A stretch of 64,000 bases of DNA from Littorina saxatilis (taxonomy: Eukaryota > Mollusca > Gastropoda > Littorinimorpha > Littorinidae), in NCBI RefSeq assembly GCF_037325665.1, contig NC_090253.1, forward strand, positions 10,640,823 through 10,704,822, written 5' to 3'. The notes beneath the pieces are model-generated. The model was not told where the DNA came from. It saw only the letters and a list, made by a program, of their open reading frames with translations, and made no database searches. Each line of letters begins with the position of its first letter. Within the stretch, counting starts at the first letter, position 1. Position numbers and translations under genes: made by a program. Positions 35,540-46,919 of the stretch are shown one piece after another.

Positions 35540-36325
35540 CCTGTTGTAACCACAGTAAAAGAGTGTGTTGTTTGCTGCATCAAGTCTTGGACCTAATATG
35601 GATTCCAGAGTTGTACGAACAGCTTCCAAGATTGTGGGTTGTGAGCTTCCCTCCATTGCCTCCATAATTATACACATCCCGAAGCGCTCAGAAGGTCAAA
35701 AAGATTCTGGCAGACAACTCGCACCCTGCTTACAAGTTGTTCCGGCCCCTACCCTCGGGCAGGCGTTTTCGCTCGATCAGGACACGCACCGCGCGTTTCA
35801 GAGACAGTTTTTATCCAAGTGCAGTGCGTGTCCTGGCTCCTTAAGTCCTTTAACTTTCTTGGTAAAAATTGAGCTTCTACTCAAGGTTTATGTCCTGGTA
35901 TTTTGTTGGGAGACACAGCCGTCAAGCCTTTAAATACCATATTTCTTAAAGTTCACCTACCCAGTGTAGTATTGTAATAAATGTTTTGGTTTTAAAATTA
36001 TTAAGGATTTGTGATTTTAGTTATTGTCGTCATAATTGATGTCTGATACATATATAATTCTTACTGATACTTCTATACTGTTTATTTCACGCATATGTAT
36101 AATTGATGGTTAAATACGTTTTGTTAAGGAGGAGCATGCTTGTGCGTGTGTGCTGTTGTGGGTTTTGTGTGGGGATGTATGCGGGCGTGCGTGAGCGTGT
36201 GTGTGACTGAGATTGCAAGCGATGTTTGGAAGGGTGTGTATGGATTGATTGCTTGTACTCATGGCCAAAACATGTCCCTTGTATTCTGCACATGGTTGAA
36301 ATAAAGTCTTATGTCTTATGTCTCA
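35540..36325 (+). pseudogene. LINE ORF2 C-terminus and 3' UTR fragment
   Basis: Across two frames the sequence reads VVRTASKIVGCELPSI, then AQKILADNSHPAYKLF, RPLPSGRRFRS and ARFRDSFYPSAVRVL. This is the end signature common in L2/Rex/CR1-type LINEs (AxxIxxDPSHPL, LPSGRR, SFxPSAxRxLN). It is 5'-truncated and frameshifted. The 3' end carries aataaagtcttatgtcttat, a short iterated tail typical of such LINEs. Confidence 0.7.
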
Positions 36326-36718
36326 TTAGGTCCAAGATCAAGTGTGTGCATGTGTATCTGTGTGGAGGTTTTCCCCACCTTGTCAAAGTCAGTTTATTAT
36401 TGTATGGTAAACTGTCTGTTTTTATCATTATTTGACAAGCTTTATAAATAAGCTGCTTTGCAACTTTTGTTTCAACGTTAATTCAGGTGCCGGTGAATCT
36501 TTTAATTTTGCTGCATGGGAAGAGAAAAGTATCTCTGATAATTTTTTTCTGAAGTGTACTTACCGTCCCTGACTGCCAGCTATACCTTCTGGCAAATAGG
36601 ACAGCTGCATGTCTGAAGTGTACTTACATTATTTTTAAACATTTTTTAATCCTTTTTAGAGCAAACAGAACAGGAAACTGGAAACAAACTTGTAAAAAAA
36701 TGATGTTCTGAGCAATCT

Positions 36719-36720
36719 TT

Positions 36721-36765
<45 letters not shown>

Positions 36766-36836
36766 CTCTCTCTGTCGCTCTCTCTGTCGCGCTCTCTCTC
36801 TGTCGCTCTCTCTGTCGCGCTCTCTCTCTCTCTCAC
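36719..36836. repeat. (CT)n with GTCG interruptions
   Basis: Microsatellite of CT with repeated ctgtcgct interruptions, which suggests local duplication of interrupted units. Confidence 0.95.
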
Positions 36837-36849
36837 AGTTTCATCTTCA

Positions 36850-37375
36850 TTATACAACGTAATAACATAAGGGTGTCACTTATTCACAAAGAACAACAGA
36901 AACAATCAAATTTCACTTACTAACCTTCAAAGATTTTACCACAGTCTATGCCATGGGAAGGTGTACTTAAAGAGGCCGGTAAGGAAACTTTGTGACGTGC
37001 AGAATGGAGTTAAGGTTCAATAACAAAGCAGTCAGATCAGTTTGCAGCATTAACAAGTATGTCTGTCTCTTCCAGTACTCAAGGTTGTATTCTTTGAGGG
37101 TTCGGAAATGAATGCCAACAAATTTTGTGTGTACATTTCGTACCATCTAAGTACACTGCAGGCTTGTTTTAAATGTCATTTTATATATTTTATGAGGCTG
37201 CCGTGAGCTTAAAACGATTAATATATGTTAAGTGAAGATGGCGCATATATTTCTATGAACTTTTGAGAATGAAAGTGTGTTCATGGCAGTGTATGAATTA
37301 TATTAGAAAGAATTTTATTTACACGTCAGTTCATGTTTATCTTTTGGTAAGTTATGATGTGTTGGAAGTACATGT
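36850..37375. other. intergenic DNA before the VNTR
   Basis: No supported gene, repeat or regulatory element seen. Confidence 0.4.
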
Positions 37376-37379
37376 AGCG

Positions 37380-38072
37380 CAGTCGCCATGTTGATGTGTT
37401 GCATTATGGACCTGTTCCAACACTTCACTGGTCTCAGTCGCCATGCTGACGTGTTGCCGTGTGGGCTTGTTCCAACACTTCACTGGTCTCAGTCGCCATG
37501 TTGACCCGGCGTGTGGGCCTGTTCCAACACTTCACTGGTCTCAGTCGCCATATATGTTGATGTGTTGCCGTGTGGGCTTGTTCCAACACTTCACTGGTCT
37601 CAGTCACCATGTTGACGTGTGGGCCTGTTCCAACACTTCACTGGTTTCAGTCGCCATGTTGATGTGTTGCCGTGTGGGCTTGTTCCAACACTTCACTGGT
37701 CTCAGTCGCCATATTGACGTGTGGGCCTGTTCCAACACTTCACTGGTCTCAGTCGCCATGTTGATGTGTTGCCGTGTGGGCTTGTTCCAACACTTCACTG
37801 GTCTCAGTCGCCATGATGATGTGTTGCCGTGTGGGCTTGTTCCAACACTTTACTGGTCTGTCATCATGTTGATGTGTTGCCGTGTGGGCTTGTTCCAACA
37901 CTTCATTGGTCTCAGTCGCCATGTTGATGTGTTGCCGTGTGGGCTTGTTCCAACACTTCACTGGTCTCAGTCGCCATGTTGATGTGTTGCCGTGTGGGCT
38001 TGTTCCAACACTTCACTGGTCTCAGTCACCATGTTGCCGTGTGGGCTTGTTCCAACACTTCACTGGTCTCAA
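37380..38072. repeat. 55-bp minisatellite (about 12 units)
   Basis: Units contain gttccaacacttcactggtc, cagtcgccatgttgatg and tgttgccgtgtgggcttg. Some units lack the tgttgccgtg part (about 40 bp). Long open frames on both strands are a by-product of unit length and not genes. Confidence 0.95.
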
Positions 38073-38739
38073 TGACTGTGACTGTGGTGACTGTGACAAA
38101 CTTAGCATCTAAAAGATGGAGGAAAACATTGAATAATTGTCTCCTTTTTCTGTTAAAATTTCAGTGTGTGTGTGTGCGCGTGTGGTTATATGTTTGCATC
38201 AATGTGTATGTGTATGTGTGTGAATGATTAAATATACAAAGTTATCCGCATGCAGTCATGAGCAGGTTTAGCCAAAGTGTATGTGTTCCAAGTTCACTTT
38301 TGTTTTAGCTTGCAATGTAACACAGAATGTACACATAGTTCTTTGCAAGAGGGGATCTACAAGCTAGGATGGATTATACACTACTGCCATATTTCATCAT
38401 TATAAAATGTACGCTGCAAGTTTGTACTAGCTTTTTGTGAAAAAAACAGTCATATTGGCATCACATGATTTTGTTATTTCTCATGCAACCATCGAGCGAA
38501 AAACACGTTGAAACAAAAATCATTTCTCTTTTTACTTTATTTTAAATGTGTTTGAATGTGTGTCAGTGTGTATTTGTACGAGTGTGTGTGTGTATATGTG
38601 TGTGCATGCGTTCTTGCATGCATATGTGAGTGTGTATACAGAAACATAGTGATTCACAGAAAAATGTCATACAATGGTCATCCCACTCACACAACAGACG
38701 TACAACTTTCCCCACTTCCAAGCAGTTATCTTGGGGGTA

Positions 38740-38910
38740 CAGTGGAACCCCCTTTTAAGACCCCCCCAATTACCTCCCCCTTTAAATATCTTGCTTTTTC
38801 AGATTTACTGTTCATAACCTGTGTAAATGTATCTCAATTTTAAGACTCCCTCCTTTTTAAGGCCCGATTTTCTCAGATTTGTTGGAGGTCTTAAAAGGGG
38901 GGTTCCACAG
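38740..38910. mobile_element. 171-bp MITE with CAGTGGAACCCC ends
   Basis: The left end cagtggaacccccttttaag and the right end cttaaaaggggggttccacag form an inverted pair, with TA on both sides (38738-38739 and 38911-38912). CAG termini and TA suggest a pogo/Tc1 group origin. Partial copies of the same end occur at 42515 and 53340. Confidence 0.75.
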
Positions 38911-39138
38911 TAACACTCAGTGTCAAAACGACACCAGATGCAAAACTCAAGTCATTTTTATAGAACTGATCAAAATATAGATGTACAAAAACAGAGGCTT
39001 GATAGTGCTACATGTTGGAGGCGTCACTGTGTGCCAGTGGCTGACAAAGTCCTTGTTCACTGCAACTGAACAGATCACATCAGGTCAGCCACATTATGTT
39101 GAAAATGACACTGATTTTTATGCGCGCTATACCCCTTG

Positions 39139-39175
<37 letters not shown>

Positions 39176-39176
39176 A
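39139..39176. repeat. (CA)n microsatellite
   Basis: About 19 CA units just left of a hAT-like MITE. Confidence 0.95.
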
Positions 39177-39193
39177 CACGTATTACCACTCAC

Positions 39194-39348
39194 CAGGGAC
39201 GTAGCAGACCCACAACATTTGGTACGGCGAGGGAAAAAAAAAGCCGATTTGCTTCCCAATGTGATGTGATCATCATCGGATTACTTTAAAAAAAAAACCA
39301 AGTCTAAAATTTGGTACGGCGATCGCCGTACCGCGTCCTACGTCCCTG
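39194..39348. mobile_element. 155-bp hAT-like MITE (CAGGGACGTAG ends)
   Basis: Ends cagggacgtag and ctacgtccctg are inverted. A second inverted pair ggtacggcga/cgccgtacc lies inside. The direct repeat ctcac flanks both ends (39189-39193, 39349-39353). CAGGG ends resemble hAT, though the duplication is 5 bp. Confidence 0.7.
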
Positions 39349-39540
39349 CTCACACAGCACTGGACAGAAACCTTGTCTGGATGGTAAAAATATCTTTAAA
39401 GTAAAACAAACGGAGGGGTCTTCATACCACAGAGGCAAAAAGTTTGATTTCTTGTGTTAGCTTTTTGACAATGGTTTCTTATCCCTATCCCCTATTTTTT
39501 CACTATTAACCTGCCCTCCTCCTTCCCCCCTTAACTTGAC

Positions 39541-40269
39541 TTTCTTTCTTTCTTTCTTTATTTGGTGTTTAACGTCGTTTTCAACCGTTCAAGGTTATAT
39601 CGCGACGGGAAAAGGGGGGGGGGGGGGGGGGGGGATGGGATAGAGCCACTTGTCAATTGTTTCTTGTTCACAAAAGCACTAATCAAAAATTTGCTCCAGG
39701 GGCTTGCAATGAAGTACAATATATTACCTTACTGGGAGAATGCAAGTTTCCAGTACAAAGTTTGTTTGTTTGTTTTGCTTAACGCCCAGCCGACCACGAA
39801 GGGCCATATCAGGGCGGTGCTGCTTTGACATATAACGTGCGCCACACACAAGACAGAAGTCGCAGCACAGGCTTCATGTCTCACCCAGTCACATTATTCT
39901 GACACCGGACCAACCAGTCCTAGCACTAACCCCATAATGCCAGACGCCAGGCGGAGAGATTGCCAATTTTAAAGTCTTAGGTATGACCCGGTCGGGGTTC
40001 GAACCCACGACCTCCCGATCACGAGGCGGACGCCTTACCACGAGGCCAACCGTGTCGGTTTCCAGTACAAAGGACTTAACATTTCTTACATACTGCTTGA
40101 CTAAAATCTTTACAAACATTGACTATAATTCTATACAAGAAACATTTAACAAGGGTAAAAGGAGAAACAGAATCTGTTAGTCGCCTCTTACGACATGCTG
40201 GGGAGCATCGGGAAAATTCTTTCTCGTCCCAACCACTATGAGACTCCCCCTAACCCGCGGGGGGCTTAA
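39541..40269. repeat. old gastropod repeat split by a SINE
   Basis: Starts with a tttctttatttggtgtttaa word and ends with cgcctcttacgacatgctgg ... ctaacccgcgggggg. From memory these two words are ends of one conserved molluscan repeat. The middle is interrupted by a SINE at 39761-40058 flanked by an exact 14-bp duplication. A poly-G run lies at 39613-39635. Confidence 0.5.
39761..40058 (-). repeat. complete tRNA-derived SINE with 14-bp TSD
   Basis: On the minus strand the head reads ccgacacggttggcctcgtgg (A box) and gggttcgaaccccg (B box). The body includes gccatatcagggcgg in complement, and the tail is (AAAC)n. The target duplication tttccagtacaaag is exact on both sides (39747-39760 and 40059-40072), so the insertion is intact and probably young. 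Same family as 47019-47318. Confidence 0.9.
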
Positions 40270-40762
40270 CTTGACTAAAGATTAGGATCTACAATTCAGA
40301 AGGAAAATCATGCAGCCTCAAAGCAAGAAAACTTGTCATATTATATTCAAGAACAAAAAGTTCTAAATGGATGTTTCATGCAACAATACAAACAATAAAA
40401 ATCTGTTTTGGTTTTTATATCCTCTGTGTAGGAGTTGAGATTCCGTCTTCAGATGACAGGCCTGAGTAATCACTATATGTACACCCAAGTGTTCCTGTCA
40501 CGTTACCACAGTGACAGTCTGAACCAGCCAGTAAGACTGTGTGTATCACAGACAGCGCTATGCAAAGTAACAAGCAAAAAGATCAATAACAATGTGAATA
40601 AAACTAAAAAATCAAGTGCCAAATGCTATCCCTTCCGCCAATTCACATGCACCTTAAAATCAGTACAGACATGAGTCAGTTACTTCTTTCACAGATCCCA
40701 GTATCACATCTTCTATTAAAAGTATTCCAACAACTTCAATTTGGCAAATGAAGATCACTTAA

Positions 40763-41549
40763 AGGCCCAGTCTGCCTCAAATGGTTTACAGAACGATTTA
40801 AATCTTCTCACGAAAAAAGTAGTTCTAACCTTATGGAACACACTTACAACCGCATTTAATAGCATTAAATGACACAGTTTGTTTCAATGGCAATTTAGCT
40901 TGCGTAAACCACACACCGGATTTCGTGGTTTATTGTACCCTTGAGCCATCGTGGACCCGTGGCACACACTTTCCTTTTTTTTCTCACAAGTTCGTCATCA
41001 GTTTGTGATTTCAATGCGACTTGCTGTATCTGCAATAGCACGTAATTGTGTACCTCTGAATGTAAAATGCAACGAACGACTGCGAGTCACACGCACTTAT
41101 CCTTATCGTAAGGCGGTTAGCTTCAAAGACGCAAGTGATATGCAGAAAGTTCGTCTGCTTGCCTTGGTGAAACACGATCATTGCGTGACTTAATTGCTTC
41201 CGGTCTCCCTTTTTTTTTTAACTTTCAAAACCTCGAGTTGTACTGATCTCGTCTTGATGAAAAAAGAAATCTTTTATGATTTAAGAATGTTTGTGTTACA
41301 AGCTGTCAATTTATTATTTAGATTTTAAAAGTTAGTTCTAGCACCAAAACGAGGCGTCCGTTTGTGGTACAGACCATCCGGGAGGCCGCGCAAAAATAAA
41401 TTCTTTGAAAAATGCTTGCTCTTTACGGAGGGCACCAAGGATGTTCTCAAGCGGTGAATGTTAAAACGAAAGGGTGTTTGTACTGTGTGTAAAAGCCTGA
41501 CAGTGTCTGTGACCAGAAACGGATGGTTTACGGGAGGCTGTGTGTGCCT
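40763..41549. mobile_element. TTAA-flanked non-autonomous element
   Basis: TTAA precedes the left end (40759-40762) and follows the right end (41550-41553). The ends are imperfect inverted repeats: aggcccagtctgcctc and its partner gaggctgtgtgtgcct, each next to a gtttac-type word. TTAA duplications indicate piggyBac or Kolobok. No transposase is present. Confidence 0.65.
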
Positions 41550-41553
41550 TTAA

Positions 41554-42072
41554 CTCTCTTTATTTCATTTATCTCTCACTTCACAAACACCTGGACACAA
41601 CACATGACTGACCACAGGTTCTGTCACCATGCTTTCTCTATCACAAACAACACAGACAACTTCACTTCAATGAGAACAGACCTGTGACCTCCAATCTTCT
41701 TTGTCCCTTCATCTCCCATTTGGCTTTGACCAGTCCACATCAGATGGCTGGATGTGTCTGAAGGTTAGGTCACTATACTTTTTCCATCAAGCTTACCGCG
41801 TGACCAGTCGATCACTGCCTGTGTCTATGCTTTCGGTATCAACAAGACAATAGAGCCAACCACCATCTATCACCATGCTTTTTGTGTTGACAAGATGATA
41901 AATCCAGCCATAATCTGTCCCTATATGCTTTCTGTGTCCGACTGACAGTGTGAACATTTACTGACACTGTCGCTATATACGCTTTCTGTATCAACAAGAT
42001 GTTAAGTCCATTCATAACCTTTCACGATGCTTTCTGTATCAGCCTGACAGTGTGAACATTCACTGCCTGTGT
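41554..42072. other. 3' flank of NUDT18
   Basis: Contains several imperfect direct repeats of about 60-90 bp sharing catgctttctgtatc and gacagtgtgaacattcactg, which match the end of NUDT18 exon 7 and its 3' flank. The 3' UTR and polyA site are not pinned down. Confidence 0.4.
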
Positions 42073-42324
42073 CTATGCTTTCTGTATGAGCGTGACGGTG
42101 TGACAGTTCATTGCGTGGCGCAAGGCGTTGACGGAAGCCTGGTCGGTGAGCGCCACCCAGCGGTATGACATGTCTCTCAGCGACGGCAGTCCCCTGTTGG
42201 GCGGCAGTGACAGTGATGCCAGCGTGGTGATACAGATCCCGTCGTGTTGACCAGACAATCCGTCATGCTCCACTCCCAGAATGCCGTGCAAGGTGAGGTT
42301 GAACTTGTCACCGGATATCCCTTC
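42073..42324 (-). CDS. NUDT18: NUDT18 exon 7 (terminal)
   Basis: Acceptor catttgtgcag, then EGISGDKFNLTLHGILGVE, GQHDGICITTLASLSLPP and a TAG at 42075-42073. 83 codons plus stop. Confidence 0.9.
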   Translation of the reverse strand, partial: EGISGDKFNLTLHGILGVEHDGLSGQHDGICITTLASLSLPPNRGLPSLRDMSYRWVALTDQASVNALRHAMNCHTVTLIQKA

Positions 42325-45300
42325 CTGCACAAATGTTCACTGGAATATGACAGGGCATGGATTTTTGTACATGTATTTCGCATATCCCACCAGAGGCAGA
42401 AATATTTACTACTTGAAATGAAGGTTTATTTTTCTTTAAAAAAACACACACAAAAACACACACACACACACACAACCTGAAAGTCTTGTGAAAGAAGACA
42501 AGTCCAGGGGTACAGTGGAACCCCCCTTTTAAGACCTTGACAAATCTGAGAATGACACGGGTGTGTGACATGAATACCTCTCTGGGAGTCACATAAAGTG
42601 TGTCTGTCCTGGCCTGGTTTCAAAGTCCAGTGATCTAGCCACTAAGCCAGCAGACAGACAGAGGAGAAAGCCAGTTACCCTGAGCACAGAGTGTAGCGTG
42701 ATGTTGAGCGAGGTGTCGTGGGGAGCGATGACGGTGGTGATGATGTGACTTACCCTGAGCACAGAGTGTAGCGTGATGTTGAGTGATCTAGCCACTAAGC
42801 TAGCAGACAGAGGAGAAAGCCAGTTACCCTGAGCACAGAGTGTAGCGTGATGTTGAGTGATCTAGCCACTAAGCTAGCAGACAGCCAGAGAAGAAAGCCA
42901 GTTACCCTGAGCACAGAGTGTAGCGTGATGTTGAGTGATCTAGCCACTAAGCTAGCAGACAGAGGAGAAAGCCAGTTACCCTGAGCACAGAGTGTGGCGT
43001 GATGTTAAGTGATCTAGCCACTAAGCTAGCAGACAGACAGAGGAGAAAGCCAGTTACCCTGAGCACAGAGTGTAGCGTGATGTTGAGCGAGGTGTCATGG
43101 GGAGCGATGACGGTGGTGATGATGTGACTTACCCTGAGCACAGAGTGTAGCGTGATGTTGAGTGATCTAGCCACTAAGCTACACTCTAAACAAAAGTGTT
43201 CCACTCCTGAACACCCTTTCTGTAACCACTTCTGAACACCCTTTTAGTAGAACACTTTTGGAACACTTTTGGAACACAAAAAGTGTTCTATACACAAAAA
43301 AGTGTTCCAAAAGTGTTCCAAAAGTGTTCACATCTGAACACTTTTAAGTGTTCACCCTGCTGTAACCACTTCTGAACACATAAAAGTGTTCAGGTCAACA
43401 CTTTTGGAACACTTTTGGAACACTTTTGGAACACTTTTAGAACACTTTTGGAACACTTTTGGAACACTTTTGGAACACTTTTGGAACACTTTTAGAACAC
43501 TTTTGGAACACTTTTAGAACACTTTTGGAACACTTTTGGAACACTTTTAGAACACTTTTGGAACACTTTTAGAACACTTTTGGAACACTTTCATCCTGCA
43601 CTGTCATACAATTCAGAAAGACATTAAAATCAAATTTTGTGAGCAAAGAAGCATTTTTAATTGACAAAAAGAAATGTCTGCAGCAGTCGCAGAACAAACG
43701 GGTCTGGGGTAGGAATTGTTGAACACATAATATACCGAGCAACAAAATTCGTCATTGTTTGATTGACAAAATCTTCATCAATTATAGAGTTAGAATTATT
43801 AAACTACAAAAGTTTAATGAAGGCATGTTTGACCTTGCTTTTGTGTGATTATTTTGATGCTGTGACTGTTTTAACACACGGGACAAGCAGGTTTATCGTA
43901 AAACACATAATGCGCGCTCGCAGCACGTGCAAGTAGAGCAGGAGAAATCTGATGTGTGAGATGTGTTCACTAATGCATTAGCAACCAAAAGAGACCATGG
44001 CACGCTTGCTGCCAGTCTCACTTTTGAAACAGCCAGGATGCCAAGATTGACACCACCAAAATGCCAGGTCGATTTAAAGCTGGGGGTGATCCAGAAGCGC
44101 TGGCATGGGCTTTAAACGTGCATGTGTCAACAGTTTATCACCTTCTGCAATGTTCTGGTGACATTGGAAGCACTGCAGTTATGCAACGCGGTAGATTTTT
44201 TCGCATTACCCCAATAAGACAAGATCGCAATTTCCTTCCACAACGTCTTCGACATCGATTCAATTCAGCCGCTGACAATACCAGGAACATCACTGGAAGC
44301 AACCAGTGTCCGATCAGTGGCCAGAGAACGCGATGAAGGCTGACCTCCAAAACTTCGTTTTGTCCCGTGTGTTGAAACAATCGCAGCATCAAAATACTCA
44401 CGCAACAGCTGTGTCAAACATGCCTTCATCAAAATGTTGTGGTTTGATAATTCTAACTCCATAATTGTTCGAGATTTTGTCAATCAAACATTGCAGAATT
44501 TTTTCGCGTTTCTTTTGTTGCTCGGTATATGTTGCTATTAAATAATATGAACGGAGCTCTGGTAAACCCCATCTTGAAAGTTCACACACGAAAGTCCGAT
44601 AACAAAAACACCCTTCAGAGTTGGGAGGATTCCAGGCCCTTGGTCTTTGGTTTAGTTTTCAACTCGCTGTCCGGAACATCCTGTTCGAAATAAAAGTGAG
44701 TTTTAGAACATGATGCATTTCCAACTCTTAACAGGTTTGTGTTAAACGTTTGTACTTAATTGATAACACTGAAGTGTAAATCTTAACTAATAGTGGACTT
44801 CTTCTTGCTGTCAGCAGATCTCCAACAATCGCAGTTACAGGTAAACTTTTTTTTATTCCAGAACGGGCATAGGTCACATAACAGAGAACAAATACGTCAC
44901 GTCCAATTCGCTTTCACCTTCCCAACACACAATGACACTCGCATGCACGCACATGCACACACGACTGAATGTAAAAGTAATCCCTCTTGAACTTGAAGCA
45001 GGAGTCTGTCCCTAAGAACAAAAAGTAGAATTAAAATAGGTCTTTCGCAAGGATTTCATTAGCGCGTGGCCACTCTGGAAAATGGCACTCTACAAATTGT
45101 TTATATAAGGTAAGCAGTAAACCGTACTGCTAATGTGGCGAGGCCTTGAGCACGCCCGTTTTCCTTAACTCGTTCTTAAACCTATGTGAACCCAGGGAAA
45201 ACACCTTGTCAACAATCACTGGAAGCCAAAGATCACTGTCGCAATTAATCGTGAACTCCGATGAGTTTTAGTTCAAAGAAAAGGGTGTCATATTGAATGC

Positions 45301-45583
45301 ACCCTCTAGTAATCCGTTTGTAAAGAAACTACCTAAGTTTTGTTGGTTTGATCTAAATAATGAATTATAAGGAAATCATTTATTATGTAATGTATTCTAT
45401 ATTATAGAATGCATTCTATAACGTCCCGAACTGCCTTCTAAGATAAAATGCATTCTAATTTACACAAAATACCAAAATGCTTTTTATGATAGAATGCGTT
45501 CTTTAACGTCCTGAAATGCATTATAATTTATATGCATAATGTCCCGAAACTACAACAGGCCAGCCCCGCAAAGAAAAGCAGAA

Positions 45584-45617
<34 letters not shown>

Positions 45618-45627
45618 CCACACACAC

Positions 45628-45678
<51 letters not shown>

Positions 45679-46821
45679 CAGAGAGAGAGAGACAGAGAGA
45701 GAGACAGAGAGAGAGAGAAAGAGAGAGACAGAGACAGAGAGACAGAGACAGAGAGAAAGAGAGAGCTGTGTGTGAGAGTGTTTGTAGATCTGCTTTCGAA
45801 GCAGGGACCATACCGAGCTGGCCTGTAGAAGTTTTGTGGCGCTTTATGGAATGCATTCTATCATAAGAATGCATTCTATCATAAGAATGCATTGTTGGAC
45901 GTTATAGAATGCATTCTATAATAGAATACATTTCTGGGCAAATGACAAGTATGATTGAATGCATTCTATATTATACAATGTTTTCTATTTTATAGAATGC
46001 ATTCTATAAATATAGAATGTGTTCTATGATATGGAATGCATTCTTTAATATAAAATGCATTCTAATTTCTATCATAATTTTCTAAAATATTTCATTATTT
46101 AGATCAAACTAACCAAAACTTACAAACGGATCGCTTTTAACTCACGTGATCTCAAGCTAAACCTTCGTGAACCGAAGGAAAACACCTTGTCAGCGACCAT
46201 TGGAGGCCAGCGATCACTGTCAAAACCAATCATAAACTCCGATGAGAATATTTTCAAAAGAAAAGGGTGTCATATTGAATGCACCCTGCATACACTGTTA
46301 GCGGCAATGGCAGATCCAAGCGGATCAGCAGCGTATTGTCTGTTGGCCATGCTTTGACTAAAACTGGCCTCAGTGTTTACGGCACTACTCTACCATAACG
46401 AATGGAAATTCTGAGTAGACTTAGTTCAGGAAAACATTTTATCATTGCAGGCCTCAGCACTCACTGAACTTAAAAATATGTATATTTTTCCACCTTTTAA
46501 GGAGAAGACTGCAAAATAAGGCAGCATTCTCAAAATGTAACTGCGCTGTATCCCACAGAAAGCTTAAACTTACATGAAGTGCATCCACAAGGTTTCGTCG
46601 CATTACTGTTAGCTCCATCTCCAGAAAGTGAACTGCCTCAGCCAAGCAGTATGGTTCCTGCACACACAAGATGCATGTTAAGAAATCAAACACTATTTTA
46701 TCTGAAGTTCCACATCGTAGCAACACTGATGACAAGTGTTCTGATTCTCATACTTTTGTTTATTGTGAAACTGTGTATCAACATTTAGATTTCTCTCAAA
46801 TGTGGAAGGAGAGGGGGCTGG

Positions 46822-46919
<98 letters not shown>

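Noticed and set aside
37443-37982. 179-codon repetitive open frame (WACSNTSLVS type)
   Set aside because: It follows the 55-bp minisatellite; unit-length changes and open frames on both strands argue against a gene.
42430-42475. CRISPR-like regular repeats in this and other arrays
   Set aside because: Units are contiguous or vary in length without unique spacers, and the DNA is eukaryotic.
42589-43204. Repeated SLNITLHSVLRV open frame as an independent gene
   Set aside because: Explained by the exon 6 junction array of NUDT18 read through its linkers.
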